Source: an uncultured Candidatus Melainabacteria bacterium
GTDB lineage: Bacteria; Cyanobacteriota; Vampirovibrionia; Gastranaerophilales; Gastranaerophilaceae
Direction of reading: 5' to 3'
DNA length: 59,324 nucleotides
Assembly (NCBI GenBank): GCA_934717895.1
Contig: CAKUZO010000001.1
Span: 1 to 59,324 of the forward strand
Under the pieces are notes generated by a model. It did no database searches. It was given only the letters and a program-made list of their open reading frames with translations, and was not told where the DNA came from. Positions within the stretch are counted from its first letter, which is position 1; the number at the start of each line of letters is the position of its first letter. Made by a program: the position numbers and the translations under genes. Positions 8,891-17,255 of the stretch are shown piece after piece.

Positions 8891-9145
8891 TTAAACAGAG
8901 CGAGTTCTGTTTTTCCCTTTTGGGAGTTTATTTGTATAATAAGGAATTTTTACCGGAGCAGACTCAATATTTATCGGCTTCTGTGGAAAATTGAATTCTT
9001 CCTGTGGCATCGTATAGTTATAACAAGGCACGATAACCATAGAATCCCCTACCTGACGAATTCTATAACTTGTTGTTTCGGCAGATGCAGGAATTACCGT
9101 GCACAATAAACATATAAAAATTGTTAAAACTATTTTTTTACTCAT
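8891..9145 (-). CDS. Small secreted protein, unknown function
   Basis: An 84-residue protein with a signal peptide (residues 1-22, ending PASAET) and a short mature part rich in Pro, Tyr and basic residues. It contains a tract reading VPCYNYTMPQEEF and ends in a basic tail. An AGGT-type ribosome site precedes the ATG. It lies 23 bases after another small secreted protein with a similar plan (signal peptide, VxVxxxYxMP-like core), so the two may be distant paralogues or partners. I do not recognise a family. Confidence 0.65.
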   Translation of the reverse strand: MSKKIVLTIFICLLCTVIPASAETTSYRIRQVGDSMVIVPCYNYTMPQEEFNFPQKPINIESAPVKIPYYTNKLPKGKNRTRSV

Positions 9146-9168
9146 ATTTACCTACCACTTAAAAATTT

Positions 9169-9405
9169 TTACGTCCTATTTACGCTTGAAGTTGCTTTGG
9201 GCAATGGGGTTGCCTTAAATGTGTATAAACCCTGTCCCTCTTTTGGAGTTCCGTTGCCTAAATACGGAACAGGCATCGGATAATGACGCAAAATCACAGT
9301 AGAACGACCTTGTGGCCTTCCTTTTTTTCTTATTGTTCTTGCATTTACAGGTAACACAAATGAGAACATACACATTATTAAAAATAAAACTGATAATTTT
9401 TTCAT
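9169..9405 (-). CDS. Small secreted protein, unknown function
   Basis: A 78-residue protein with a signal peptide (1-22, ending PVNART), then a very basic mature segment (RKKGRPQGR) and a Pro/Gly-rich tail. The core STVILRHYPMPVPYLGN resembles the SMVIVPCYNYTMPQ stretch of the next gene downstream. AGGCGG lies nine bases before the ATG. It is divergent from pabBC, with only 34 bases between the two starts, so their promoters overlap. No family recognised. Confidence 0.65.
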   Translation of the reverse strand: MKKLSVLFLIMCMFSFVLPVNARTIRKKGRPQGRSTVILRHYPMPVPYLGNGTPKEGQGLYTFKATPLPKATSSVNRT

Positions 9406-9433
9406 TTACACATACCGCCTATTTTGTTATAGT
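9405..9433 (+). promoter_or_regulatory. Leaderless promoter of pabBC
   Basis: TTTACA (9405-9410) and TATAGT (9428-9433) with a 17-base spacer. The ATG begins seven bases after the last base of the -10 box, where transcription should start; there is no room for a ribosome site. Confidence 0.6.
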
Positions 9434-9439
9434 TGAATT

Positions 9440-11062
9440 ATGATTATCTTTGGCGAAAAACTTTTTACTAATCCTTTGAAAACTATTGTGGCATTTGACT
9501 TTGACGAGCTCAAAAAAGCTTTTAAAGAGATTGAAGAGCTAAAAAACAAATTCTACATCGTCGGATATTTGCGCTACAATGCTTTTTCAAAAGAAAGTTC
9601 CATTTTCCCGCTTTTGTATTTTGAAGTCTTTGACTCCTATAATATATATAAAACCCAAAACACAAAAAAATTGCTACTTAACCCGACTCCTTGTGTAAAT
9701 TTTTGTGAATACTCAAATGCAATTGAAAAAATTAAAGAAGAAATCGCCGACGGAAATACTTACGAAGTCAATTATACGTATGATTTTGACGTTACGTATG
9801 AAGGCGACGAATTAGAGCTTTTTGACTTTTTATTAAGCAAGCAAAAAACGCCTTATAATTTTTATTTAAAAAACGAATATGACACTGTTTTGTCGTTTTC
9901 ACCCGAGCTATTTTTCACCCTTAAAGACAATCATATTGTGACAAAACCGATGAAAGGAACAGTTAAACGAGGCAAAAACCAAAGTGAAGATGAAAAACTG
10001 ATTGAGTTTTTGAAAAACGATAAAAAAAATCGTGCGGAAAACGTTATGATAGTCGATTTGTTGCGTAACGACATGGGGCGAATTGCAAAGGTTGGCTCTG
10101 TCAATGTTTCAAAACTTTTTGAAGTCGAAACACACAAAACCCTTCATCAAATGACTTCGCAAATTGAGGCAGATTTAAAAGACGACGTAACACTTTTTGA
10201 TATTTTCAAGGCGATTTTTCCTTGCGGTTCAATTACAGGAGCTCCTAAAATCAGCACAATGAAAGTGATTTCAGATGTTGAAAAAGGTTCTCGCGGGATT
10301 TATTGCGGTGCGATTGGAATGATTTCGCCTGAGGAAACTATATTTAGTGTGCCAATTAGGATTTTGCAAAAAAATAATCAGCAAAAAAGTTTTAAGTATC
10401 GTGTCGGTGGCGCAATTGTCTGGGATTCCAACATTCAAGACGAATGGGAAGAAACTTTAACAAAAACTAAATTTTTGAATGATGAGTTTCAAATTGTCGA
10501 AACAGCGCAGGTAGAAAATGGTAAAATTCTTTTTGAAAATGAACATTTTGAAAGAATGCAGAAGACTGCAACCCACTTCGGATTTAAATTTACTCGTCCA
10601 AAATTTGAAAATCTGCAAGATGGAATGCTTCGAATTCTGCTGGATAAAGGCGCTAAAATTCAGACTGAATTAAAAGAAATCAAACCTTCAAAGGCTTTCA
10701 AAATCCAGATTTCGCCGATTGTCCAGAATTCAAAAAATGAATTTTTATACTACAAAACGACTTATCGCCCTTGGTATTTTGATAGTTTTCAAAAAATCAA
10801 AAATGGTGAAGTTTTTGATGAAATTTATTTTAATGAAAGAGGTGAATTAACAGAAGGTGCACGAAGTAATATAGTTTTGCAAATCGGGGGAAAACTATTC
10901 ACTCCACCAGTTTCTAGCGGTTTACTAAATGGAATTTATAGGCAAAAACTTCTTGATAATGGCGAATGTGAAGAAAAAATCTTGTATAAATCTGATATTG
11001 AGCGAGCAGAAAAAATTTTTTGCGTAAACTCTGTCAGAGGAATGGTTGAGGTGAAATTATGA
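9440..11062 (+). CDS. pabB: Fused aminodeoxychorismate synthase I / ADC lyase
   Basis: A two-domain 540-residue enzyme of para-aminobenzoate (folate) synthesis. Residues 1-345 are a PabB chorismate-binding domain: DGNTYEVNYTY, PMKGT with active Lys172, VMIVDLLRNDMGR, and CGSITGAPKISTM. Residues from about 355 are a class IV PLP aminotransferase fold like PabC, with the YKTTYR lysine and the TEGARSNI signature. PabB-PabC fusions are known in several phyla. The stop overlaps the start of pabA (ATGA). The predicted start of transcription coincides with the ATG. The usual PIKGT reads PMKGT here. Confidence 0.92.
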   Translation: MIIFGEKLFTNPLKTIVAFDFDELKKAFKEIEELKNKFYIVGYLRYNAFSKESSIFPLLYFEVFDSYNIYKTQNTKKLLLNPTPCVNFCEYSNAIEKIKEEIADGNTYEVNYTYDFDVTYEGDELELFDFLLSKQKTPYNFYLKNEYDTVLSFSPELFFTLKDNHIVTKPMKGTVKRGKNQSEDEKLIEFLKNDKKNRAENVMIVDLLRNDMGRIAKVGSVNVSKLFEVETHKTLHQMTSQIEADLKDDVTLFDIFKAIFPCGSITGAPKISTMKVISDVEKGSRGIYCGAIGMISPEETIFSVPIRILQKNNQQKSFKYRVGGAIVWDSNIQDEWEETLTKTKFLNDEFQIVETAQVENGKILFENEHFERMQKTATHFGFKFTRPKFENLQDGMLRILLDKGAKIQTELKEIKPSKAFKIQISPIVQNSKNEFLYYKTTYRPWYFDSFQKIKNGEVFDEIYFNERGELTEGARSNIVLQIGGKLFTPPVSSGLLNGIYRQKLLDNGECEEKILYKSDIERAEKIFCVNSVRGMVEVKL

Positions 11063-11640
11063 TTTTGATTGATAATTATGATTCTTTCACCTATAACATT
11101 GTTCAATACCTTGAAGAACTCGGTGTTGAGCCCAAAATTTTTGAAAACGACAAAGTAACAATTGATGAATTAAAGTCACTGGATTTTGACAGCATAATAA
11201 TTTCTCCGGGAGCAGGAAATCCTGATACCGCCGGAATTTCAATGGCTGTGCTTGAAGAGTTTTATAAAACTAAAAAGATTTTAGGAATTTGTCTTGGACA
11301 TCAATGCATCGCAAAGTTTTTCGGTGCAAATATTGCGAAATCGAAAAATCCGACTCACGGAAAAATGTCAAAGATTTTTGTTTGCGAAAATTCAAAATTG
11401 TTTAAAAATTTACCCAAAAACTTTGATGTCACTCGATATCACTCGTTAGAAGTCGATAAATCTTCTATGCCACCGGATTTAAAAATTACAGCAGAAACGC
11501 AAGACGGCACAATTATGGCGCTTGAACATAATGCGTTACCGATATATGGCGTTCAGTTTCACCCTGAGGCGATTTTGACTCAATACGGGCATGAGCTGTT
11601 GAAGAATTTTATTGAGATTAAACCTCTTGACAATGTGTAG
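11059..11640 (+). CDS. pabA: Aminodeoxychorismate/anthranilate synthase glutaminase
   Basis: A 193-residue class I glutamine amidotransferase that hands ammonia to the PabB domain. Visible are NYDSFTYNIVQYL at the N-terminus, the oxyanion loop SPGAGNPDTAG, the nucleophile Cys78 in GICLGHQC, and the His168-Glu170 pair in VQFHPEA. The start overlaps the pabBC stop by four bases, so translation is coupled. TrpG and PabA cannot be told apart by motif alone; the neighbour makes PabA the better choice, and it may serve both pathways. Confidence 0.93.
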   Translation: MILIDNYDSFTYNIVQYLEELGVEPKIFENDKVTIDELKSLDFDSIIISPGAGNPDTAGISMAVLEEFYKTKKILGICLGHQCIAKFFGANIAKSKNPTHGKMSKIFVCENSKLFKNLPKNFDVTRYHSLEVDKSSMPPDLKITAETQDGTIMALEHNALPIYGVQFHPEAILTQYGHELLKNFIEIKPLDNV

Positions 11641-11655
11641 TAAAAACACTACAAT
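11627..11655 (+). promoter_or_regulatory. Leaderless promoter and possible operator of the toxin-antitoxin pair
   Basis: A perfect TTGACA (11627-11632), a 17-base spacer and TACAAT (11650-11655), overlapping the end of pabA. The toxin ATG at 11662 falls on the expected start of transcription. An inverted repeat tgtag/ctaca (11636-11640 and 11649-11653) straddles the spacer and -10 box, where an antitoxin operator would be expected. Confidence 0.65.
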
Positions 11656-11661
11656 ATTTAT

Positions 11662-11991
11662 ATGAATGAAATAAAATTCTATAAACTTAAAAATGGAAAA
11701 GAGCCTGTAAAAGATTGGCTTTTAGAACTTGATACCTCAATTCGAGTTAAAGTTGTGAAGAGGCTTGAACGCATTTATGATAATAATTTTGGAGATTATA
11801 AATTGATTGCACCAGAATTATACGAATTGAGATTTAAGATAGGAAAAGGATATAGAATTTATTATACTATAAAAGGCGATACGATAGTTTTATTGCTTAA
11901 TGCAGGTGATAAATCAAGACAGCAAAAAGACATTGAAATTGCTAAATTGTATTTGTCAGAGCTAAAAGGAGAAAATTATGTCAGATTTTAA
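11662..11991 (+). CDS. RelE/HigB-type toxin
   Basis: A 109-residue protein of the phage-derived 'addiction module killer' branch of the RelE/ParE superfamily. Hallmarks are the N-terminal NGKEPVKDWLLEL, the central PELYELRFKIGKGYRIYY strand pair, and the LLLNAGDKSRQQKDIEIAK basic segment. It likely cleaves mRNA at the ribosome when free of antitoxin. It overlaps the antitoxin gene by 14 bases; toxin-first order is usual for this branch (HigBA-like). No ribosome site precedes it; its message is predicted to be leaderless. Confidence 0.88.
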   Translation: MNEIKFYKLKNGKEPVKDWLLELDTSIRVKVVKRLERIYDNNFGDYKLIAPELYELRFKIGKGYRIYYTIKGDTIVLLLNAGDKSRQQKDIEIAKLYLSELKGENYVRF

Positions 11992-12265
11992 TGATTTTGT
12001 TTTGGAACAATTGAAAGATGAAAATTTTCAAAAAGAGTATATGAACGAAAGCCTGGCTGAGTATGTTGAAACAGGTGATTTTAATGCATTTTTTAGATCA
12101 TTAGAAAATGTTATAAAATCTCGTGATAGCATTTCTGGCTTTTGTGAAAAAGCTGGAATTGATAGAGCTTTGCTATATGATATTTTTAATGGGAAAAGGG
12201 TTCCTCGAATTGACACCCTTGCCAAAATATTAAAAACACTTGGCTATAATTTGCAAGTTGCTTAA
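11978..12265 (+). CDS. HTH antitoxin of the RelE/HigB pair
   Basis: A 95-residue addiction-module antidote. Residues 1-50 are an acidic, probably toxin-wrapping segment (ESLAEYVETGDFNAFFRSLE); residues 50-92 form an Xre/HigA-like helix-turn-helix (KAGIDRALLYDIFNGKRVPRIDTLAKILKTLG). It has its own strong AAAGGAG site inside the toxin gene, so it can be made in excess of the leaderless-translated toxin. It should bind the inverted repeat in the operon promoter. Confidence 0.88.
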   Translation: MSDFNDFVLEQLKDENFQKEYMNESLAEYVETGDFNAFFRSLENVIKSRDSISGFCEKAGIDRALLYDIFNGKRVPRIDTLAKILKTLGYNLQVA

Positions 12266-12294
12266 TCCTGTTCTTATTGCAGTGGTGGTAGTAG

Positions 12295-12314
12295 GTCGGC
12301 ATTGCTATGCCGAC
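12295..12314. repeat. Intergenic hairpin after the antitoxin gene
   Basis: A perfect 8-base stem (gtcggcat / atgccgac) with a 4-base loop, between the convergent antitoxin and pgeF genes. No clear T run follows on either strand, so termination is uncertain. Confidence 0.5.
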
Positions 12315-12322
12315 AACGTAAC

Positions 12323-13063
12323 TTATAATCTTATAACCGCGCTATGACGGTTTGTGGTGGCGTGTTCGTTTCGGTAAGAAAAGAACAAATCGTTGTTGCA
12401 AACTGTGCAATATGGGCAAACATCGATATTTTCAGCTTTCACGCCGGCTTCAATCAGTTGTTGTTTATTGATGTTTTTTAAATTGACAAAAATATTGCCT
12501 TGTCGAATTTCTGATAACCCTTCAAAATTTTTAACAGTTGCTTTTAATTGCATTAAGACTTCTTCACCTACGTTATAGCAACAAAAAGAGATTGCAGGGC
12601 CAATTGCGCATTTTAAATCAGTTGGCTCTGAACCAAATTCTTTTACCATTTTTTCAACAGTTTTTGATGCTATGTTTCCGGCAGTTCCACGCCAACCGGC
12701 ATGAGATACAGCGCCGATATGATTTTTGGAGTCAAAAATTATTACAGGAGTACAGTCAGCAAAGTTCAAAAAAATAGCCTGTTCTTTGTTTGTCAAAATT
12801 AAGCCATCAGTGTCTGGGTAAGAAATTTTCCCGACTTGTGCAACTTCAATGTGTGATGTGTGAGTTTGCGACGGGTGAATAAGATTTTGTTCATCAATAT
12901 CTAAAAATTTACAGATATCTCGTTTATTTTCTGCAACTATATCTTCAAACTCTGGTTCTTTGGTTTTTATGACGGTTTCTCGTGTTGTAAAAAAATGGTT
13001 TAAACCATCTAATACAGTGCTTTTTAAAATTCTTTTTCCGTTAATTTTTTCAAAATAAAACAT
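12323..13063 (-). CDS. pgeF: PgeF/YfiH-family purine nucleoside phosphorylase-like protein (polyphenol oxidase family)
   Basis: A 246-residue member of the DUF152 family, which includes multifunctional purine nucleoside phosphorylase/adenosine deaminase enzymes and the peptidoglycan-editing factor PgeF. The zinc-site motifs are HPSQTHTSHIE, DCTPVIIFD, SHAGWRGT, GPAISFCCYNVGEEV and CPYCTVC. I start it at MFYFEKING; an upstream TTG is possible but lies inside the promoter. The ATG lies seven bases after an extended TGCTATCAT -10 box, with no ribosome site, so the message is probably leaderless. Which activity applies here is unknown. Confidence 0.88.
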   Translation of the reverse strand: MFYFEKINGKRILKSTVLDGLNHFFTTRETVIKTKEPEFEDIVAENKRDICKFLDIDEQNLIHPSQTHTSHIEVAQVGKISYPDTDGLILTNKEQAIFLNFADCTPVIIFDSKNHIGAVSHAGWRGTAGNIASKTVEKMVKEFGSEPTDLKCAIGPAISFCCYNVGEEVLMQLKATVKNFEGLSEIRQGNIFVNLKNINKQQLIEAGVKAENIDVCPYCTVCNNDLFFSYRNEHATTNRHSAVIRL

Positions 13064-13069
13064 ATTATT

Positions 13070-13078
13070 ATGATAGCA
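13070..13078 (-). promoter_or_regulatory. Extended -10 promoter of pgeF (leaderless)
   Basis: TGC followed by TATCAT on the minus strand, with exactly six bases between the -10 box and the ATG. No convincing -35 box was seen. Confidence 0.5.
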
Positions 13079-13115
13079 CAATTTCTAAAAAATGGTAATA
13101 CAAAATTTCAAGGGG

Positions 13116-13143
13116 TTGAAATTTATGAAAAATAGGTTATAAT
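13116..13143 (+). promoter_or_regulatory. Promoter of a small RNA gene
   Basis: TTGAAA (13116-13121), a 16-base spacer and a perfect TATAAT (13138-13143). No open reading frame follows; a structured stretch and a terminator do. Confidence 0.7.
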
Positions 13144-13149
13144 AGAGAT

Positions 13150-13258
13150 AAGGGAGTTGGCTAAGCTCCGAGAGAACTTAACCAACCGTATCACCCCTTA
13201 ATTGATTACAGCTAAAATCAATTTAATCAAAAGCTCTATTACCAGTAGAGCCTTTTTA
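13150..13258 (+). ncRNA. Candidate structured small RNA
   Basis: Downstream of a strong promoter lies a ~108-base non-coding unit. An outer stem (taaggg 13149-13154 with ccctta 13195-13200) encloses a 10-base stem (gttggctaag 13156-13165 with cttaaccaac 13177-13186, one G-U pair). A second hairpin follows (attgatt 13201-13207 / aatcaat 13216-13222), then an intrinsic terminator (gctcta/tagagc, then five T). It lacks the SRP RNA, tmRNA, RNase P and 6S hallmarks I know. It converges on ftsH and has no gene downstream on its strand, so a riboswitch is unlikely. Confidence 0.65.
13233..13257 (+). terminator. Intrinsic terminator of the small RNA
   Basis: A 6-base stem (gctcta 13233-13238 / tagagc 13246-13251) with a 7-base loop, followed by a T run. 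It sits at the 3' end of the structured unit. Confidence 0.65.
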
Positions 13259-13306
13259 AAAATATCGTGGCGGTAGCTCGAACTACCGTAACCTGTTTAG
13301 AAGTCT

Positions 13307-13343
13307 AAGTGGCACTTATCTGTTATGGTGGGTGCCACTTTTT
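13307..13343 (+). terminator. Second plus-strand terminator before the ftsH 3' end
   Basis: A 9-base perfect stem (aagtggcac 13307-13315 / gtgccactt 13332-13340) continuing into a run of five T on the plus strand. Between this and the first terminator is another hairpin (cggtag/ctaccg, 13271-13288). It would stop read-through of the small RNA into ftsH antisense. Confidence 0.6.
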
Positions 13344-13345
13344 AA

Positions 13346-15241
13346 TTAAGCATTATTACGAACTCTATCCATAATATTTTGGAATTCTTCTGCGTCAATT
13401 GTTTCTTTGTCGAGAAGTTCTTTGGCAATTGCTTCAAGCATATCTCTGTGTGAGCTTAGAAGATTTTTGGCTTCTTCGTATTTCTCGTCAACAATGCGTT
13501 TCATTTCTTCATCAATTTCAAACGCAACTTGTTCTGAGTAATCTCTTTGATGCCCAAAATCTCTGCCCATAAAGACGTTTTCTTGGTTTTTGCCATAAGC
13601 CATATTGCCTAATTTGTCAGACATACCCCACGCTGTAACCATTTTTCTTGCGATATTTGTTACATTGATAAGGTCTTGTGATGCACCTGTGCTGACTCTG
13701 TCTTTGCCGTAAACGATTTCTTCTGCTGCACGTCCGCCTAGTGATACGGTAATTTGAGCAAGAAGTTTAGCTTTGTTTGTGTGAACTTGTTCATCTTTCG
13801 GTTTTGTCCAAGTAACACCTAGTGCATAGCCTCGTGGAATAATTGAAACTTTGTGCAATTCGTCAGCGTCTTTCAAAAGTTTTGCAAGCAATGCGTGCCC
13901 AACTTCGTGGTATGAAGTCAATTCTTTATCTTCATCAGTCATAACTTTACTTTTCTTTTCAATGCCGGCAATTACTCTGTCGATTGAATTGTCAATATCG
14001 CCCATTGAAATTTTGTCTTTATTATTTCTTGCTGCAAGTAAAGCTGCTTCATTTAGCAAGTTTTGCAAATCTGCACCGGTAAACCCCGGGGTACGTTTTG
14101 CAAGAGTTTTTAGATCAACTTCTGCTTCAAGTTGTTTATTTTTTGCGTGAACTTTCAAAATCTGTTCTCTACCACGAACATCAGGAGCGTTGATGTAAAT
14201 CTGCCTGTCGAAACGCCCCGGTCTTAAAAGTGCGTTATCCAAAATGTCAGGTCTGTTTGTTGCAGCGATAACGATGATGTTTGTGTTTTCGTCAAAGCCG
14301 TCCATTTCAACAAGCAATTGGTTAAGAGTTTGTTCTCTTTCGTCGTGTCCACCGCCCATTCCGGCTCCTCTTTGACGTCCTACGGCATCAATTTCATCAA
14401 TGAAAATAATACAAGGTTGGTGTTTTTTAGCTTGTTCGAACAAATCTCTAACACGACTTGCACCAACGCCGACAAACATTTCAACGAAGTCAGAACCGCT
14501 TATAGAGAAGAATGGAACTCCTGCTTCCCCTGCAACGGCTTTTGCCATCAAGGTTTTACCTGTTCCCGGAGGGCCTACAAGAAGTACGCCTTTGGGAATT
14601 CTTGCACCAAGTTTTATGTACTTGTCACCATTTTTCAAGAAGTCGACGATTTCTTCAAGCTCTTTTTTCTCTTCGTCAATGCCAGCAACATCTTTGAAAG
14701 TTGTTTTAACTTTGCTGTCTAAAAGCATTTTTGCTTTACTTTTACCAAAAGACATTGCCTGAGAACCGCCTGCCTGAATACTTTTCGCCATAACAGCAAG
14801 GAATACCAAGAATAAAACAGGCAAAAGCAAATAGCTCAATATATTCCCAATAGTTTTAGATGACTCGGAAGCTCGTGTAATTTGAACATCAGCATCAGAA
14901 GCATCTAGTTTTTTCATCAATTCAGGATCAAATGTCGGAGTCAAAACTTTGTATTTTAATGTCGGAGCCTTAGCAGTTTCCGGCACGCCAAACGGATTGT
15001 TCATTGTTGGCGCAATAGGTTTTTGTTCTTTTGCTTCGGGTTGAACCTTTGGAATTGCAATAAGAAATTCGTCAGCTTTTTCAATTTTTTTGAATTCACC
15101 TTTATTCAGTCTTTCTAAAAAATTTGAATATGAAATTTCAGAAACCTTTGTAGTCGGTCCTGAAACAAATACTGATGAAACAAATAGTATAACAACTATT
15201 GCCAGTACAATGTACATTCCTGCTGTTTGACTTTTATTCAT
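13346..15241 (-). CDS. ftsH: ATP-dependent zinc metalloprotease FtsH
   Basis: A membrane-anchored AAA+ protease that degrades misfolded membrane proteins and short-lived regulators. Of 631 residues, about 8-27 and 133-153 are the two membrane segments around a periplasmic domain that is Pro-rich here (65-95). The Walker A is GPPGTGKT (223-230), the Walker B is [15 protein letters not shown], the second region of homology is [20 protein letters not shown], and the zinc site is HEVGH near 444. An AGGG-type site precedes the ATG. It is monocistronic, flanked by the small RNA unit. Confidence 0.97.
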   Translation of the reverse strand: MNKSQTAGMYIVLAIVVILFVSSVFVSGPTTKVSEISYSNFLERLNKGEFKKIEKADEFLIAIPKVQPEAKEQKPIAPTMNNPFGVPETAKAPTLKYKVLTPTFDPELMKKLDASDADVQITRASESSKTIGNILSYLLLPVLFLVFLAVMAKSIQAGGSQAMSFGKSKAKMLLDSKVKTTFKDVAGIDEEKKELEEIVDFLKNGDKYIKLGARIPKGVLLVGPPGTGKTLMAKAVAGEAGVPFFSISGSDFVEMFVGVGASRVRDLFEQAKKHQPCIIFIDEIDAVGRQRGAGMGGGHDEREQTLNQLLVEMDGFDENTNIIVIAATNRPDILDNALLRPGRFDRQIYINAPDVRGREQILKVHAKNKQLEAEVDLKTLAKRTPGFTGADLQNLLNEAALLAARNNKDKISMGDIDNSIDRVIAGIEKKSKVMTDEDKELTSYHEVGHALLAKLLKDADELHKVSIIPRGYALGVTWTKPKDEQVHTNKAKLLAQITVSLGGRAAEEIVYGKDRVSTGASQDLINVTNIARKMVTAWGMSDKLGNMAYGKNQENVFMGRDFGHQRDYSEQVAFEIDEEMKRIVDEKYEEAKNLLSSHRDMLEAIAKELLDKETIDAEEFQNIMDRVRNNA

Positions 15242-15395
15242 TAAACACCGCCCTCTTTTATCTATCTAACTTTCTGCATTATAACTCAAATAAATAAAAA
15301 AGGCTAGTATCTTGTTGTCACAGCAATTCTACTAAACACGCCAATCATTTTTAGCAATCAGGAGAATAAGTTTATTGGAATAAGACTTTTAAGCA

Positions 15396-15701
15396 TTACA
15401 CATAAGGGGCGTATTGAGCTTTACAGACTTCGGCAGGCGGATATATATCATCTTTTCCGCAAGCACGAGCCCAAAGGTTTCTTTGCCACATAATATCTGC
15501 TCTTTGACTTGGTGGAGTAGCAGCTAACATAGCAGCATCAAATTTTGCCAGATTATTAGCCAACTCATTTGTTTTTTTATTGTCGTATTTTCCGACCTTA
15601 AGAGCCTCTGAATTGGCATTTTTAATATTTTCGTAATTTTCATTGCCAAGAGCATTATTGTAATTTGTTAAAAAGACACCCAGATTTGTTCCAATACTCA
15701 T
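15396..15701 (-). CDS. Hypothetical protein, 101 residues
   Basis: A small soluble protein with no family I recognise. Residues 1-60 are Asn/Lys-rich and helical (NYNNALGNENYENIKNANSEAL); 60-101 contain a Trp-rich segment (ADIMWQRNLWARACG) with two Cys. AAAGGA precedes the ATG. It lies 15 bases after the next gene upstream and is likely co-transcribed with it. The style resembles the lineage-specific small proteins elsewhere in this window. Confidence 0.6.
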   Translation of the reverse strand: MSIGTNLGVFLTNYNNALGNENYENIKNANSEALKVGKYDNKKTNELANNLAKFDAAMLAATPPSQRADIMWQRNLWARACGKDDIYPPAEVCKAQYAPYV

Positions 15702-15716
15702 AGAAATATTCCTTTC

Positions 15717-16103
15717 TTATTTTATTCCTTGTTCTTTTTTTAATTTATCGCCCTGTTCCTGTGCATGCTTTAACATATCATTAAGAATAACTTTTTGAGC
15801 ATCAGTTGTATCTGACGCATTTAGTTTTTCTTTTAAGATATTTATTTCAGTTTCATTTTGAGCGATTAGAATCTCAGATGACACATTTTTTATAAAATTA
15901 TAAGAACTTGCGTCCTGCCCATACAAAGCTTTTCCAAGACCAACAATATCACGCTTATCAGGCATTGCAGCAATATTACTAACATTTGCGGGCACACCAG
16001 TTGACGCCAAGTTTGGGGTTGCAACGATACTCTGCTGTGGTTGAATATTCGCATTTGGAACTTGCATATTTCCAACAGGATAGTTATTTACTGAATTTAA
16101 CAT
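15717..16103 (-). CDS. Hypothetical protein, 128 residues
   Basis: The N-terminal half (1-50) is low-complexity Asn/Pro/Gln/Val and likely disordered; the C-terminal half (50-128) is charged and helical, a probable coiled coil (EILIAQNETEINILKEKL). No signal peptide or membrane segment. A GAGGT site lies before the ATG. It is closely followed by the 101-residue gene in the same direction. Not recognised. Confidence 0.6.
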   Translation of the reverse strand: MLNSVNNYPVGNMQVPNANIQPQQSIVATPNLASTGVPANVSNIAAMPDKRDIVGLGKALYGQDASSYNFIKNVSSEILIAQNETEINILKEKLNASDTTDAQKVILNDMLKHAQEQGDKLKKEQGIK

Positions 16104-16169
16104 AATTATGGTACCTCATTTTCGCATTTCACATAAACTTAGCAGAATAAATATTCCGGCAAGTTTAAT

Positions 16170-16568
16170 TTATTCGCCCTTATTTACAATTTGAACAGTT
16201 TCTGATTTTGCACTTTTTACAGCATCAACAATACTTGCAATACCAGTTGCCAAGGTAGCGACACAACCCACAGATGCAAGTATAAAGTTTCTTCTCAAAA
16301 GTGCAACATTCGCAAGAGCATACGATGCTATACCACCACCTAAAAATGCCAAGCCTTTACCGAAATCTCCGTTAATAAGTTGCCCCAAACCAGGTATAAA
16401 GAAAGAAGCAATACCAACTCCCCATTTTTTACCGTTTGACGCTTCTGTTGTCACATGTTTTTCAATGTAACTTCCCTTGTCAATTTCTTTGACATCAGGG
16501 GCACCTTTAAAGTTTGGACGATAAGCCACAGAATTGTTCACTCCTACATTTTGCACACACATTGACAT
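16170..16568 (-). CDS. Membrane protein with N-terminal FKG motif, TM2-like
   Basis: A 132-residue protein. Residues 1-22 end in the tract YRPNFKGAP, a short N-terminal motif that recurs in this lineage (compare SFKG in the 51472 gene). After a charged linker, about 48-105 form two or three hydrophobic segments with Gly-rich turns (IASFFIPGLGQLINGDFGKGLAFLGGG), which resemble the TM2/'GxGQ' small membrane domain. AAAGGA precedes the ATG. Function unknown. Confidence 0.65.
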   Translation of the reverse strand: MSMCVQNVGVNNSVAYRPNFKGAPDVKEIDKGSYIEKHVTTEASNGKKWGVGIASFFIPGLGQLINGDFGKGLAFLGGGIASYALANVALLRRNFILASVGCVATLATGIASIVDAVKSAKSETVQIVNKGE

Positions 16569-16645
16569 AAATTGTTTCCTTTCGTTCTGTTACTTCACAC
16601 ATATATATCAAAACAGTATGGGGGCAAAATTTGACATAGTGCGCC

Positions 16646-16671
16646 GCATAGCATAGCATAGCATAGCATAG
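16646..16671. repeat. Tandem GCATA repeat
   Basis: Five perfect copies of the pentamer gcata lie in the gap between the envelope operon and the FKG-motif gene. A change of copy number would alter spacing only, as no gene covers it. Confidence 0.8.
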
Positions 16672-16747
16672 AGGCATTATGACAGGGTTTGAGGCTATTT
16701 TAAATTTATATTTACATTTTGTTACAATTGTGTTTTAGCAATCTCTA

Positions 16748-17137
16748 TTAATAAATCGAAATTTCATAATTTCCATTATTTATTTTAAAATTCATACGAA
16801 TCGTTTGTCCGGAATACGTTGAAGGTGGCGGATTAAAGGTCGGTACGCTCATCAGCATATAATAAACTGCATCGTTTAACGATTTATTTGACGACTCTTT
16901 TGAGAATTTTCGGTTAATCAATTTCCCGCTATCATTAACAGCAAATTGAACAGAACATTCGCCGGAGCCTGTAATACTTCCAACCGCAAAATGTCTGAAC
17001 ATAGCAGCTCTTAAATTCCCTTTGTAACGCAACATTTCAGGGCTGTTCGGATTATATACAGGCTTTTGGGACTCATTATACAATGGAGTTTCATTTATTT
17101 TTTTAGGTGTAAAACTTTGCTCTGTCTTTTTTTTCAC
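16748..17137 (-). CDS. C-terminal half of a split TonB-C-like protein
   Basis: The only possible start is a GTG without a convincing ribosome site, while the frame stays open upstream to 17256, right at an A10 tract at the end of the preceding gene. Residues from about 45 on (FAVGSITGSGECSVQFAVNDSGKLINRKF, then PTFNPPP) have the TonB C-terminal fold pattern: beta strand, helix of conserved hydrophobics, Pro-rich turn, beta strand. The upstream open stretch encodes a Gln/Lys/Pro-rich linker. It is best read as the 3' part of one gene with 17256-17720, joined if one A is lost from the tract. Confidence 0.6.
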   Translation of the reverse strand: MKKKTEQSFTPKKINETPLYNESQKPVYNPNSPEMLRYKGNLRAAMFRHFAVGSITGSGECSVQFAVNDSGKLINRKFSKESSNKSLNDAVYYMLMSVPTFNPPPSTYSGQTIRMNFKINNGNYEISIY

Positions 17138-17255
17138 CTGAGTTTTTGCCTGACTCGGTTGATTGACTTTTGTTTGACCTTTTGGCGTCTTTGTTTGAAC
17201 CTGTTTAATTTGTTGCGAAGCAGGTTGTTGAATATGTTGTGATTTTACAGAGTCA

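Noticed and set aside
13150..13258. SRP RNA, 6S RNA or tmRNA at the structured locus
   Set aside because: The conserved SRP tetraloop and helix, the long 6S open bubble, and the tmRNA tag frame are all absent.
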